A stretch of DNA of 9,617 nt from a bacterium (GTDB lineage: Bacteria; Patescibacteriota; Patescibacteriia; Patescibacteriales; Patescibacteriaceae): the NCBI GenBank assembly GCA_021818075.1, contig JAKAFD010000029.1, positions 1 through 9,617 of the forward strand, given 5' to 3'. The position numbers were made by a program, and so were the translations under genes. The notes under the pieces are model-generated. The model was not told the DNA's origin, made no database searches, and saw only the letters and a list, made by a program, of their open reading frames with translations. Shown one piece after another: positions 1 through 4,826 of this stretch (positions are counted from its first letter, which is position 1; each line of letters begins with the position of its first letter).

Positions 1-1088
1 CCCTCGCCCATGGCGGCGGTAATGTTTTTTAATTTTTCGCCGATGGCCAGCAAGCGCTTCTGGCTGTCATTAACATAATAGATAAAGAAGAACATGGCTA
101 AAGCCAGCGACAGGGCAAAAACGATTTTGACGGTCAGGTCATTGGTCAAGAGCGCCACCGTATCGTCGCGATGATAGGCGATTAAATAAGCCACCTGGTC
201 GCCGGCGATGTTGCTGATAGGAATAAAGGTGACCAAATAGTTCAAATTGCCGGCAGCGGTCGGTTTGGTAAAGGTGGCGCCTCGCGTCATGGGCGTAAAA
301 ATATCGCTCTTTATCTTGGTATTAATCTGGGACACCTGATCGGGGAAAACAATATCCACCCGCTTGATATTGTCGTTCTCTTTTTCGTAAAAATAGTCGC
401 GGTTCAGGTCGCTCAAAAAATAATTGCGGGATTCGTCGGCAAACACCTGGTCGGTCAAAACATTTTTCTTGATTAAAAAATTATAAGTATAGGGAAAAAT
501 CAGGCTCATCTCATTGCGGAAGGTATTGAAAGACACGCTAGTCTCCACGCTGCCGATATACTGGTTATCCTTAAACAAAGGAAAAACAAACATAAAGCCG
601 TTGAACGACTTGCCCTCTTCAAAACCCTCCACGTACTTTTTTTCCGTAGTGGAAATCCTAACCGACGGCCGGATATCGCCCAGCTTGTCGCCGTAATAAT
701 CCGGCCGCTGCATATTCAGAAAACTTGTGGTGTCAGGCAGATAAAAATCCAGCTGTTTAAAATTTTTCTGCTGCAAGCGCTTGAAGACCGGCTCCAATTT
801 TTGTTGCAAACGCCCTCTGATAGCCTGCTGTTCGCCGACGCCGGCCTGATTTGCCGCCGCCATTAAATCCAGCACCTCTTGCGAGTTCAAAACTTCGTCA
901 TATAAGGTCTTAGATACCAACCGATAAGAGTTAATGGTGGAGGAGTACTGATTTCTGACGGCATTTTGTTCTAAGGTTAAAGCCTCATTGCGCCGCTGGT
1001 TAAAATTATCCCAAATCCAATACAAAAATACTCCGCTAAACAGCGCCACAGCAAGAAATAAGAAGACGATTCTTCCCGGTAATTTCAT
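1..1088 (-). CDS. Membrane sensor protein with double-cache sensory region (N-terminal part, cut by window edge)
   Basis: The reading frame is open from an ATG at 1088 to the window edge, giving 362 residues without a stop. Residues 5-25 form a membrane segment and residues about 318-338 a second one, so about 290 residues between them should lie outside the membrane. This region contains LDFYLPDTTSFLNMQRPDYYGDKLGDIRPSV-type spacing (F-L-P-D at about 117-121, then R-P-x-x-x-G-D-x-L), which resembles the dCache_3 double sensory domain of two-component kinases and chemoreceptors. After the second membrane segment comes a short linker ending ITAAMGEG, a pattern I know from the start of PAS domains in sensor kinases and diguanylate cyclases. 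The output domain is outside the window, so kinase, cyclase or chemoreceptor cannot be decided. The ATG has no clear Shine-Dalgarno sequence. Identity of the cache family is recognition by eye. Confidence 0.8.
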   Translation of the reverse strand, partial: MKLPGRIVFLFLAVALFSGVFLYWIWDNFNQRRNEALTLEQNAVRNQYSSTINSYRLVSKTLYDEVLNSQEVLDLMAAANQAGVGEQQAIRGRLQQKLEPVFKRLQQKNFKQLDFYLPDTTSFLNMQRPDYYGDKLGDIRPSVRISTTEKKYVEGFEEGKSFNGFMFVFPLFKDNQYIGSVETSVSFNTFRNEMSLIFPYTYNFLIKKNVLTDQVFADESRNYFLSDLNRDYFYEKENDNIKRVDIVFPDQVSQINTKIKSDIFTPMTRGATFTKPTAAGNLNYLVTFIPISNIAGDQVAYLIAYHRDDTVALLTNDLTVKIVFALSLALAMFFFIYYVNDSQKRLLAIGEKLKNITAAMGE

Positions 1089-1108
1089 GAGATTGTTTGT
1101 TTTATTAT

Positions 1109-1117
1109 ATTATACCA
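1109..1117 (-). promoter_or_regulatory. Extended -10 promoter of the cache sensor gene
   Basis: On the minus strand TGG-TATAAT is a perfect extended -10 (TGnTATAAT). The predicted start of transcription is near 1102, about 14 bases before the ATG at 1088. The -35 is poor (TTATAA at the expected 17-base spacing), as is usual for extended -10 promoters. Confidence 0.5.
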
Positions 1118-1144
1118 CATTTTTTATTAGCTTATAATATGCGC

Positions 1145-1175
1145 TTGCATAAAAAATAAAAAAAATCCCCGAATG
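1145..1175 (-). terminator. Possible weak terminator of the winged-helix regulator gene
   Basis: Reading the minus strand, a C-rich/G-rich pair (CCC-ACATTC-GGG) is followed by a run of eight T and more T-rich sequence. The stem is only about three base pairs, so this is a weak call. The rest of the gap 1089-1278 shows no gene. Confidence 0.25.
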
Positions 1176-1278
1176 TGGGTTATTTTTATTTTGAAGCTGT
1201 GAAGTAGACAGTAGTCAAACCTGTTTTTATTTGAATAAATTATTAAACGAGGTTAAAACCGCTATCTTAAATCATTAA

Positions 1279-2124
1279 TTAGGCCTTATACTCCTTGGGT
1301 ATATAAAAATATTTCTGAAGCTTCTTTTTCAATTTATTTGCCCTGGCCTTATTTTTAGATATCACAATCTTATCCCGGCCTCTTTTACTGATAATATTTT
1401 TCAATTCTTCAATTTTTTTAGAATCAAAACTTTCGGTATCTCTATAAAATTTATCAATGGCATCAGCTGTTTTTTTATCAAAAAAGGTTTCCACGATATA
1501 ATCGCCAATAATATTAAAATAATGATTATTGGAGGGAAAAAGCCTTTTGTCCAAAATGTGGTATTGGATTTTTTCGTCTTTGTATAATTGCTTGGCATAT
1601 TTATCCAAAAAATCAGAATTATCAGCGGATATTAAAAACATATGCCCGTTATTTACGATTTTTTCAATTACTTTTGACTCATTTTCTTGATTATACAGAA
1701 TAAAATAGTTATGCGGATTAAAATTGTAGATAATTGTTTTTTCTTTTAGACTTTCAACCAAAATAGAGATGGCGTGTGTCCAAAAAATATCTGTTTGCAG
1801 GGAATTTTTAAAATAATAGACGATTCTTTCGCCATTATTTAAATAAATAAAGTTGCCCTCATAATTTGTTTGGGTGTAGCCATGCTTAATGTCGGAATAG
1901 AACTTAATCATTTCATCAACATACTTCAAATTCAAGGACACTATTTGTCGATTAACTAAAATTAAATTCGTCTTAGCCAGTCTTCTTAAACAGGCATAAA
2001 CAGCCTGTTTTGTTGTATTTGGTCTTATTTTATTAATTTCAGCTATTAGCTGAGTGGTTTCCTGGGGTTTTGGGGCCACAGCCTTAATTATAAGATCTTC
2101 AATATTGTTAGTTTTAGCAGGCAT
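1279..2124 (-). CDS. Winged helix-turn-helix transcriptional regulator, unknown effector domain
   Basis: This is a 281-residue protein. Residues about 5-60 read as a winged helix-turn-helix: an amphipathic helix (IEDLIIKAV), a second one (TTQLIAEINKI), then T-K-Q-A-V-Y-A-C-L-R-R-L-A-K as recognition helix and L-I-L-V-N-R-Q-I-V-S-L as the wing strands. The remaining 220 residues are mixed alpha/beta, rich in aromatic and Lys residues, and end in a very basic tail (KNKARANKLKKKLQKYF). I do not recognise the effector domain. No membrane segment is visible. The gene is divergent from the methyltransferase and its promoter overlaps a perfect palindrome (2171-2189) that recurs upstream of the radical SAM gene, so it is the obvious candidate to bind there and control all three genes; this is inference. 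The gene is clearly more A+T-rich than its neighbours to the right. The start ATG lacks a Shine-Dalgarno site. Confidence 0.75.
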   Translation of the reverse strand: MPAKTNNIEDLIIKAVAPKPQETTQLIAEINKIRPNTTKQAVYACLRRLAKTNLILVNRQIVSLNLKYVDEMIKFYSDIKHGYTQTNYEGNFIYLNNGERIVYYFKNSLQTDIFWTHAISILVESLKEKTIIYNFNPHNYFILYNQENESKVIEKIVNNGHMFLISADNSDFLDKYAKQLYKDEKIQYHILDKRLFPSNNHYFNIIGDYIVETFFDKKTADAIDKFYRDTESFDSKKIEELKNIISKRGRDKIVISKNKARANKLKKKLQKYFYIPKEYKA

Positions 2125-2170
2125 AAAGTTTAAAAATTATATAAAACAGCTTAGCACATAATAGCTAAAA

Positions 2171-2189
2171 AGTAAAAATCTTTTTTACT
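2171..2189. promoter_or_regulatory. Candidate operator: perfect palindrome, copy 1
   Basis: AGTAAAAATCTTTTTTACT has 8-bp perfectly complementary arms (AGTAAAAA / TTTTTACT) around TCT. It overlaps the predicted transcription start of the winged-helix regulator (about 2185) and is centred about 69 bases upstream of the predicted start of the methyltransferase transcript. This geometry would suit autorepression plus control of the divergent gene. An identical copy is at 3004-3022. Confidence 0.5.
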
Positions 2190-2191
2190 AT

Positions 2192-2220
2192 ATTATAATA
2201 TCATTTAATTAAATTGTCAA
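2192..2220 (-). promoter_or_regulatory. Sigma-70-type promoter of the winged-helix regulator
   Basis: On the minus strand a consensus -35 TTGACA (2220-2215) is followed after 17 bases by a consensus -10 TATAAT (2197-2192). Predicted transcription start is about 2185, giving a leader of about 60 bases before the ATG at 2124. Confidence 0.7.
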
Positions 2221-2242
2221 TGCTGATAAAAAATAGTATATT
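2214..2242 (+). promoter_or_regulatory. Sigma-70-type promoter of the class I methyltransferase
   Basis: TTGTCA (2214-2219), 17 bases, then TATATT (2237-2242); predicted start of transcription about 2249. The -35 hexamer occupies the same bases as the -35 of the divergent regulator promoter, so the two polymerases would compete face to face. Confidence 0.6.
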
Positions 2243-2273
2243 GCTTTATTACTTAATTTTAAACAAAAAATAT

Positions 2274-3008
2274 ATGAAACATGACGCTAATTGGATAAAG
2301 CAACCCATTAATCACAATAATCTGTTTAAGTCCTATGAAGATAAGTATGGCATAAATTCTGATTTTTCTAAATGGCAGGAAATTATTTTTGCAGACAAAG
2401 ATGTTAGAGATAATTTAAGCAAAGCTTTAAATGCCATTGATTTAGATCAAGGCAATGTTTTAGATATAGGTATTAACAATGCCCTTGAAATAGGGGCGAT
2501 GAAAGACCTAAAAGGCTTGATTAATTGGGATAATATTAAAATTACAGGCATTGATTTATCTAGAACAGCTCTAAAAATAGCTAAAAATAATCTAAAAGAT
2601 ATAAAACACGAACTCTTATTCGGTAATATTTTAGAATTTAGTGGCCAAGATATTGATAGCGATCAAAAAATCAGCCTAGCTGATAATCATTTTGACGCTT
2701 GCTTTGCTATCACCTCATTGCAATCAACGGGCATATATAATGATAATTTTACCTCTTTCGCCAATAATCTAATCAAAAAAATGAAAAATAAGTCATATTT
2801 TTTAGTTATGGTGCCAAATTGCTATATAGAAAACAGGCAACTGAAAGAGGGCGGAGCATTTAACGCCGAAAGACAGGCGCCCGACAAGGATTTCGCCCCT
2901 AATTTTGTTAAAAAATTTGGCCTAATTTTGCAAAACAATAACTACAAAGTAGAGAGTTTTGGTGATAAATTTCTATTTATATTAGCTAAAAGATATGCCA
3001 AAAAGTAA
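2274..3008 (+). CDS. Class I SAM-dependent methyltransferase, unknown substrate
   Basis: With the ATG at 2274 the protein has 244 residues. An upstream in-frame TTG at 2214 would extend it by 20 residues, but that codon is the promoter's -35 and lies before the predicted transcription start, so it is rejected. A Rossmann methyltransferase core is visible: motif I VLDIGIN at 62-68 (strand plus glycine loop, with N replacing the usual later Gly), acidic residue D94 in ITGIDLS after strand 2, GNILEF at about 117-122, and FDACFAITSLQ at 140-150 as strand 4. The C-terminal part (VMVPNCY, then a final FLFILAKR strand) fits a small-molecule/type-11-like methyltransferase. Substrate cannot be read from sequence. 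No Shine-Dalgarno site is visible. The last two Lys codons and the stop lie inside the second copy of the regulatory repeat. The gene is very A+T-rich. Confidence 0.85.
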   Translation: MKHDANWIKQPINHNNLFKSYEDKYGINSDFSKWQEIIFADKDVRDNLSKALNAIDLDQGNVLDIGINNALEIGAMKDLKGLINWDNIKITGIDLSRTALKIAKNNLKDIKHELLFGNILEFSGQDIDSDQKISLADNHFDACFAITSLQSTGIYNDNFTSFANNLIKKMKNKSYFLVMVPNCYIENRQLKEGGAFNAERQAPDKDFAPNFVKKFGLILQNNNYKVESFGDKFLFILAKRYAKK

Positions 3009-3054
3009 AAATCTTTTTTACTATATTACACTATTTTATCATAAAATTGTCAAT
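3000..3054. repeat. 55-bp regulatory direct repeat, copy 2
   Basis: Second copy of 2167-2221. It begins in the last two codons of the methyltransferase gene and ends at the -35 of the radical SAM gene. Similarity continues at the -10 (TATACTGC here against TATATTGC at 2237). Confidence 0.9.
3004..3022. promoter_or_regulatory. Candidate operator: perfect palindrome, copy 2
   Basis: Identical 19-base palindrome to 2171-2189, again centred about 69 bases upstream of the predicted transcription start of the following gene. It includes the methyltransferase stop codon (3006-3008). As an RNA it could also form a short hairpin followed by a weak T-run. Confidence 0.5.
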
Positions 3055-3075
3055 AGTCTGACTTTGTTATATACT
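3047..3075 (+). promoter_or_regulatory. Sigma-70-type promoter of the RlmN/Cfr-like gene
   Basis: TTGTCA (3047-3052), 17 bases, then TATACT (3070-3075); predicted transcription start about 3082, leader about 36 bases. Same hexamers and spacing as the methyltransferase promoter 833 bases upstream. A degenerate minus-strand promoter (TTGACA-17-TGTAAT) survives from the duplication and would point antisense into the methyltransferase. Confidence 0.65.
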
Positions 3076-3117
3076 GCCCTTAAATACAGAAAATCAACAA
3101 ATATCAGGAGAATAGAG

Positions 3118-4014
3118 ATGAAGCTCATTGACAAACAAGTTCATATTTACAGCCCAGAAGAAAAGAAAATTTGGGCTAACGAGGCTTTTGTGCCTCAAGT
3201 GGACATCAGACTAAGTCTTCAATTGGAAGACGGCAACATTATTAGTGGCGCGCTTTTCAATATGAAAAGAAAGGGGCAAGAAGAAAACCATTACTGCATC
3301 TCAACACAAGCTGGTTGCAAATTCGGTTGTAAATTTTGCGCTTCTGGCAAAAACGGCTGGAACAGAAATTTAACCGCTGAAGAAATGGCCAAACAGGTTG
3401 AATTACTATCAGAAGTCGGCGGTCATTGTTCCGTTGATCATATTTCTTTAATGGGTATTGGCGAACCATTAGACAACATGGAAGATTCTTTGGCTTTTAT
3501 AGAGTTGGCCGACAAGACATATCCTGGTTGTGAAATAGCCTTGGCTAATAGTGGCATTCCTAATAAAATTACAGCCCTAGCCAATCAAGTCAACAGACCA
3601 ATTATTTTTTGGCTTTCGCTTCACTCCGCCATTGAAGCAAAAAGGCAACAAATTATGCCGATAGCCAATAAATATAAGATTGCGGAAATTATTGAAGCCT
3701 CGCGTTATTTGGCTAATAAAAATTCCCAAAATCATGTGTCCGTTAATTATATGCTCTTTAAAGGTTTCAACGACACCTTGGAAGACGCTGTCGCTCTGGT
3801 TGAATTATTGAGGGGCACCGAAAAAGAGTTAACACTAAAGTTGACTATGCCTAATAATTCATGGAATATATACGAACCAGCGGAATATCAAGATATCGTC
3901 AGCTTTCAACGCACATTGAGAGTTGAAGGTTTAAAAAATCCCATATCAAGGTTATTAACCGCTGGCAAAAAATTAGGGGCAGGCTGTGGGGAGTTTGTTT
4001 TCGTTCCTAATTAA
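3118..4014 (+). CDS. Compact RlmN/Cfr-like radical SAM RNA methyltransferase
   Basis: The start is the ATG at 3118, because it has a good Shine-Dalgarno site (AGGAG at 3106-3110) and because the promoter lies just upstream; an in-frame ATG at 2995 inside the previous gene is rejected. The 298-residue protein has the radical SAM cluster C67-x3-C71-x2-C74 (GCKFGCKFCASG), MGIGEPLDN at 112-120, LSLHS at 166-170, MLFKGFND at 212-219 and CGEF at 290-293. Cys60 (in YCISTQ) and Cys290 match the two catalytic cysteines of RlmN and Cfr, which methylate adenine in 23S rRNA (RlmN also in tRNA). The protein is shorter than RlmN or Cfr (roughly 340-400) and lacks most of their N-terminal accessory domain. 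FGCKFCASG and MPIANKY look Cfr-like, NRNLT RlmN-like. The Arg usual before the C-terminal Cys loop is replaced (LLTAGKKLGAGCG). Function as RNA methylase is likely; target unknown. Confidence 0.85.
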   Translation: MKLIDKQVHIYSPEEKKIWANEAFVPQVDIRLSLQLEDGNIISGALFNMKRKGQEENHYCISTQAGCKFGCKFCASGKNGWNRNLTAEEMAKQVELLSEVGGHCSVDHISLMGIGEPLDNMEDSLAFIELADKTYPGCEIALANSGIPNKITALANQVNRPIIFWLSLHSAIEAKRQQIMPIANKYKIAEIIEASRYLANKNSQNHVSVNYMLFKGFNDTLEDAVALVELLRGTEKELTLKLTMPNNSWNIYEPAEYQDIVSFQRTLRVEGLKNPISRLLTAGKKLGAGCGEFVFVPN

Positions 4015-4022
4015 ATTTTTAT

Positions 4023-4054
4023 AACGCCGATCATTAAAAAATCGGCGTTTTTTA
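4023..4054 (+). terminator. Rho-independent terminator of the RlmN/Cfr-like gene
   Basis: A 9-bp perfect stem (AACGCCGAT / ATCGGCGTT), a 9-base loop and six consecutive T residues follow the stop codon by eight bases. Confidence 0.92.
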
Positions 4055-4080
4055 TTTTTAGATATCCAACAAATCACTCC

Positions 4081-4116
4081 AAAACAAAAACAGCCCTTTG
4101 GGGTTGTTTTTGTTTT
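4081..4116. terminator. Bidirectional hairpin terminator after the tRNA-Gly 3'-end copy
   Basis: A 16-bp stem with one G-T pair (4081-4096 with 4101-4116) and the loop TTTG, with A-runs on the left arm and T-runs on the right, can work as a terminator on either strand. On the minus strand it directly follows the second copy of the tRNA-Gly 3' end, so it may be the original terminator of that tRNA, displaced by the insertion described below. Confidence 0.7.
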
Positions 4117-4136
4117 CGTGAGCGGGTAACGGGAAT
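4115..4136 (-). repeat. Exact second copy of the tRNA-Gly 3' end
   Basis: These 22 bases are identical to 4341-4362, which covers the acceptor 3' strand and part of the T arm of tRNA-Gly plus six flanking bases. They diverge at the next base (T against C). There is no tRNA body attached. Confidence 0.9.
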
Positions 4137-4284
4137 TCCGCCCTCGCCTGCCACCGGAATTGCGGCAGGCTCGCTTGTCCAGGGTTGCCGCTGAACGCTT
4201 CCGCTGGTCGCGTCCAGCGTCGCTCGATTATTCGCTGCGGCTTCCGCCTCCGCTCATATCTCGCTCGCAACCAGTTCGATTCCC
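4131..4284 (-). repeat. 154-bp structured element B, next to tRNA-Gly
   Basis: Read on the minus strand it begins GGGAATCGAAC and ends GGCGGAATTCCC, so the termini GGGAAT/ATTCCC are inverted repeats. Inside, GGTTGC/GCAACC closes a branch (4267-4272 with 4183-4188), followed by hairpins CGCTGG/CCAGCG (4202-4207 with 4214-4219) and GCCTGCC/GGCAGGC (4146-4152 with 4164-4170). It shares its ends, the GGACAA motif, its length and its architecture with element A (4519-4673), while the inner sequence differs. It lies between the terminator of tRNA-Gly and the 22-base copy of its 3' end. No convincing coding sequence. A small non-autonomous tRNA-targeting repeat or a structured RNA are both possible. 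Confidence 0.7.
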
Positions 4285-4297
4285 TTCTTGCCATTCA

Positions 4298-4345
4298 ACG
4301 AATAATAAAACAAGCTCTAAAAAATGAGCTTGTTTTATTATTCGT
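4298..4345 (-). terminator. Hairpin terminator of tRNA-Gly
   Basis: A perfect 20-bp stem (4298-4317 with 4326-4345) with an 8-base A/T loop follows the tRNA 3' end on the minus strand; the descending arm contains TTTTATTATT. Its first bases overlap the tRNA 3' flank. Confidence 0.75.
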
Positions 4346-4346
4346 G

Positions 4347-4418
4347 AGCGGGTAACGGGAATCGAACCCGTATCTCTACCTTGGCAAGGTAATATAATAA
4401 CCATTATACGATACCCGC
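4347..4418 (-). tRNA. tRNA-Gly (anticodon GCC)
   Basis: The 72-base gene has a 7-bp acceptor stem (GCGGGTA / TACCCGC), discriminator T, an anticodon arm ACCTTGCCAAGGT with anticodon GCC, and a T arm CGGGTTCGATTCCCG. The CCA end is not encoded (CAC follows). It has its own promoter at 4470-4497, and the 45-base leader between them holds two small hairpins. Confidence 0.95.
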
Positions 4419-4422
4419 CTAC

Positions 4423-4454
4423 GCCCTCTCGGGCTTCGGCGGGCACGGCCCGCC
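4423..4454 (-). other. Two G+C-rich hairpins in the tRNA-Gly leader
   Basis: GCCC-TCTC-GGGC (4423-4434) and GGCGGGC-ACG-GCCCGCC (4438-4454) fill most of the leader between the predicted transcription start and the tRNA 5' end. They may be a short palindromic repeat or help 5' processing; no function can be assigned. Confidence 0.5.
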
Positions 4455-4469
4455 AATAGGCTTATTTGA

Positions 4470-4497
4470 ATCTTACTAAAAACAAAAAAGATGTCAA
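4470..4497 (-). promoter_or_regulatory. Promoter of tRNA-Gly
   Basis: On the minus strand a consensus -35 TTGACA (4497-4492), 16 bases, then TAAGAT (4475-4470, four of six matches). Predicted start about 4463, 45 bases before the tRNA. It begins only nine bases beyond the tRNA-Leu 3'-end copy. Confidence 0.6.
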
Positions 4498-4505
4498 CTT
4501 TTATG

Positions 4506-4524
4506 TTGTGCCGCGGGAGGGAAT
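4506..4524 (-). repeat. Exact second copy of the tRNA-Leu 3' end
   Basis: These 19 bases are identical to 4729-4747 (acceptor 3' strand and part of the T arm of tRNA-Leu plus three flanking bases), and, as with tRNA-Gly, diverge at the C of GGGAATC, which is T here. Confidence 0.9.
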
Positions 4525-4673
4525 TCCGCCTTGTCCTCGCTTCCGCTCGGACTGCGTTGTCCTGGGTGGCGCCAAAGCCTGCACTCGTTCAGCTTTGGCG
4601 GCGCTCGTCTAAATTTTTTTGCCAACCGAATTTTGGCAAAAAAATTTGTCTCGCTGCCACCCGTTCGATTCCC
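4519..4673 (-). repeat. 155-bp structured element A, next to tRNA-Leu
   Basis: On the minus strand it begins GGGAATCGAAC and ends GGCGGAATTCCC like element B. GGGTGGC/GCCACCC (4656-4662 with 4564-4570) closes a branch containing a perfect 15-bp hairpin (4611-4625 with 4633-4647) and an 8-bp hairpin GCCAAAGC/GCTTTGGC (4571-4578 with 4592-4599); a further GTCC/GGAC stem lies at 4533-4552. The closing stem occupies the same place as GGTTGC/GCAACC in element B, with one G-C to T-A exchange that preserves pairing. It sits between the tRNA-Leu hairpin and the 19-base copy of the tRNA-Leu 3' end. No coding sequence is convincing. Confidence 0.7.
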
Positions 4674-4694
4674 CTCTACCGAACATAATATAAC

Positions 4695-4724
4695 TTATTC
4701 GGCTAGCTAAAGTCAGCCGAATAA
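4695..4724 (-). terminator. Hairpin terminator of tRNA-Leu
   Basis: A perfect 10-bp stem TTATTCGGCT/AGCCGAATAA with a 10-base loop, followed on the minus strand by GTTATATTATG, lies eight bases after the tRNA 3' end. Its T-run is imperfect. Confidence 0.6.
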
Positions 4725-4731
4725 ATTATTG

Positions 4732-4817
4732 TGCCGCGGGAGGGAATCGAACCCTCACTTCGGTTTAATGAAACTGGATTTTAAGTCCAGCGCGTCTACC
4801 AGTTCCGCCACCGCGGC
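4732..4817 (-). tRNA. tRNA-Leu (anticodon UAA)
   Basis: The 86-base gene has acceptor stem GCCGCGG/CCGCGGC, discriminator A, D arm GCGGAACTGGTAGACGC, anticodon arm CTGGACTTAAAATCCAG with anticodon TAA, a long class II variable arm, and T arm AGGGTTCGATTCCCT. No CCA is encoded (CAA follows the discriminator). It starts nine bases after the tmRNA 3' end on the same strand and has no promoter of its own that I can see, so it is probably cut from the tmRNA transcript. Confidence 0.95.
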
Positions 4818-4826
4818 TAATACTCG

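Larger units (their letters stand above)
2167..2221. repeat. 55-bp regulatory direct repeat, copy 1
   Basis: This stretch aligns without gaps to 3000-3054 (offset 833): the first 29 bases are identical, the last 11 are identical, and 8 of the 15 between match, 48 of 55 overall. It contains the palindrome and both -35 elements. Confidence 0.9.

Noticed and set aside
2214..2273. N-terminal extension of the methyltransferase from TTG at 2214
   Set aside because: The TTG is the -35 hexamer of the gene's own promoter and lies upstream of the predicted transcription start; the family core does not need the extra 20 residues.
2995..3117. N-terminal extension of the RlmN/Cfr-like protein from ATG at 2995
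   Set aside because: It overlaps the end of the methyltransferase and runs through the duplicated operator and promoter; the ATG at 3118 has a good Shine-Dalgarno site. The 41 extra residues do not resemble the RlmN N-terminal domain.
4115..4136. A second, broken tRNA-Gly gene
   Set aside because: Only the 3' 22 bases match; there is no trace of anticodon or D arm, and the adjoining sequence is the conserved end of a repeat also found at tRNA-Leu, so a copied 3' end is a better reading than a decayed tRNA.
4263..4290. Plus-strand T-arm-like sequence GTTCGATTCCC as part of a plus-strand tRNA
   Set aside because: The T stem does not pair around the loop and no anticodon or D arm precedes it; it is better explained as the inverted terminus of element B (the same holds at 4663-4673 for element A).
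4058..4446. Two minus-strand reading frames of 72-78 codons through tRNA-Gly and element B
   Set aside because: They run through a tRNA, terminator hairpins and a structured repeat, have Arg/Ser-rich composition typical of spurious frames, and lack ribosome-binding sites.
4491..4688. Plus-strand frame of 65 codons through element A
   Set aside because: It crosses the tRNA-Leu copy and the 15-bp hairpin and starts inside the tRNA-Gly promoter; no protein-like features.
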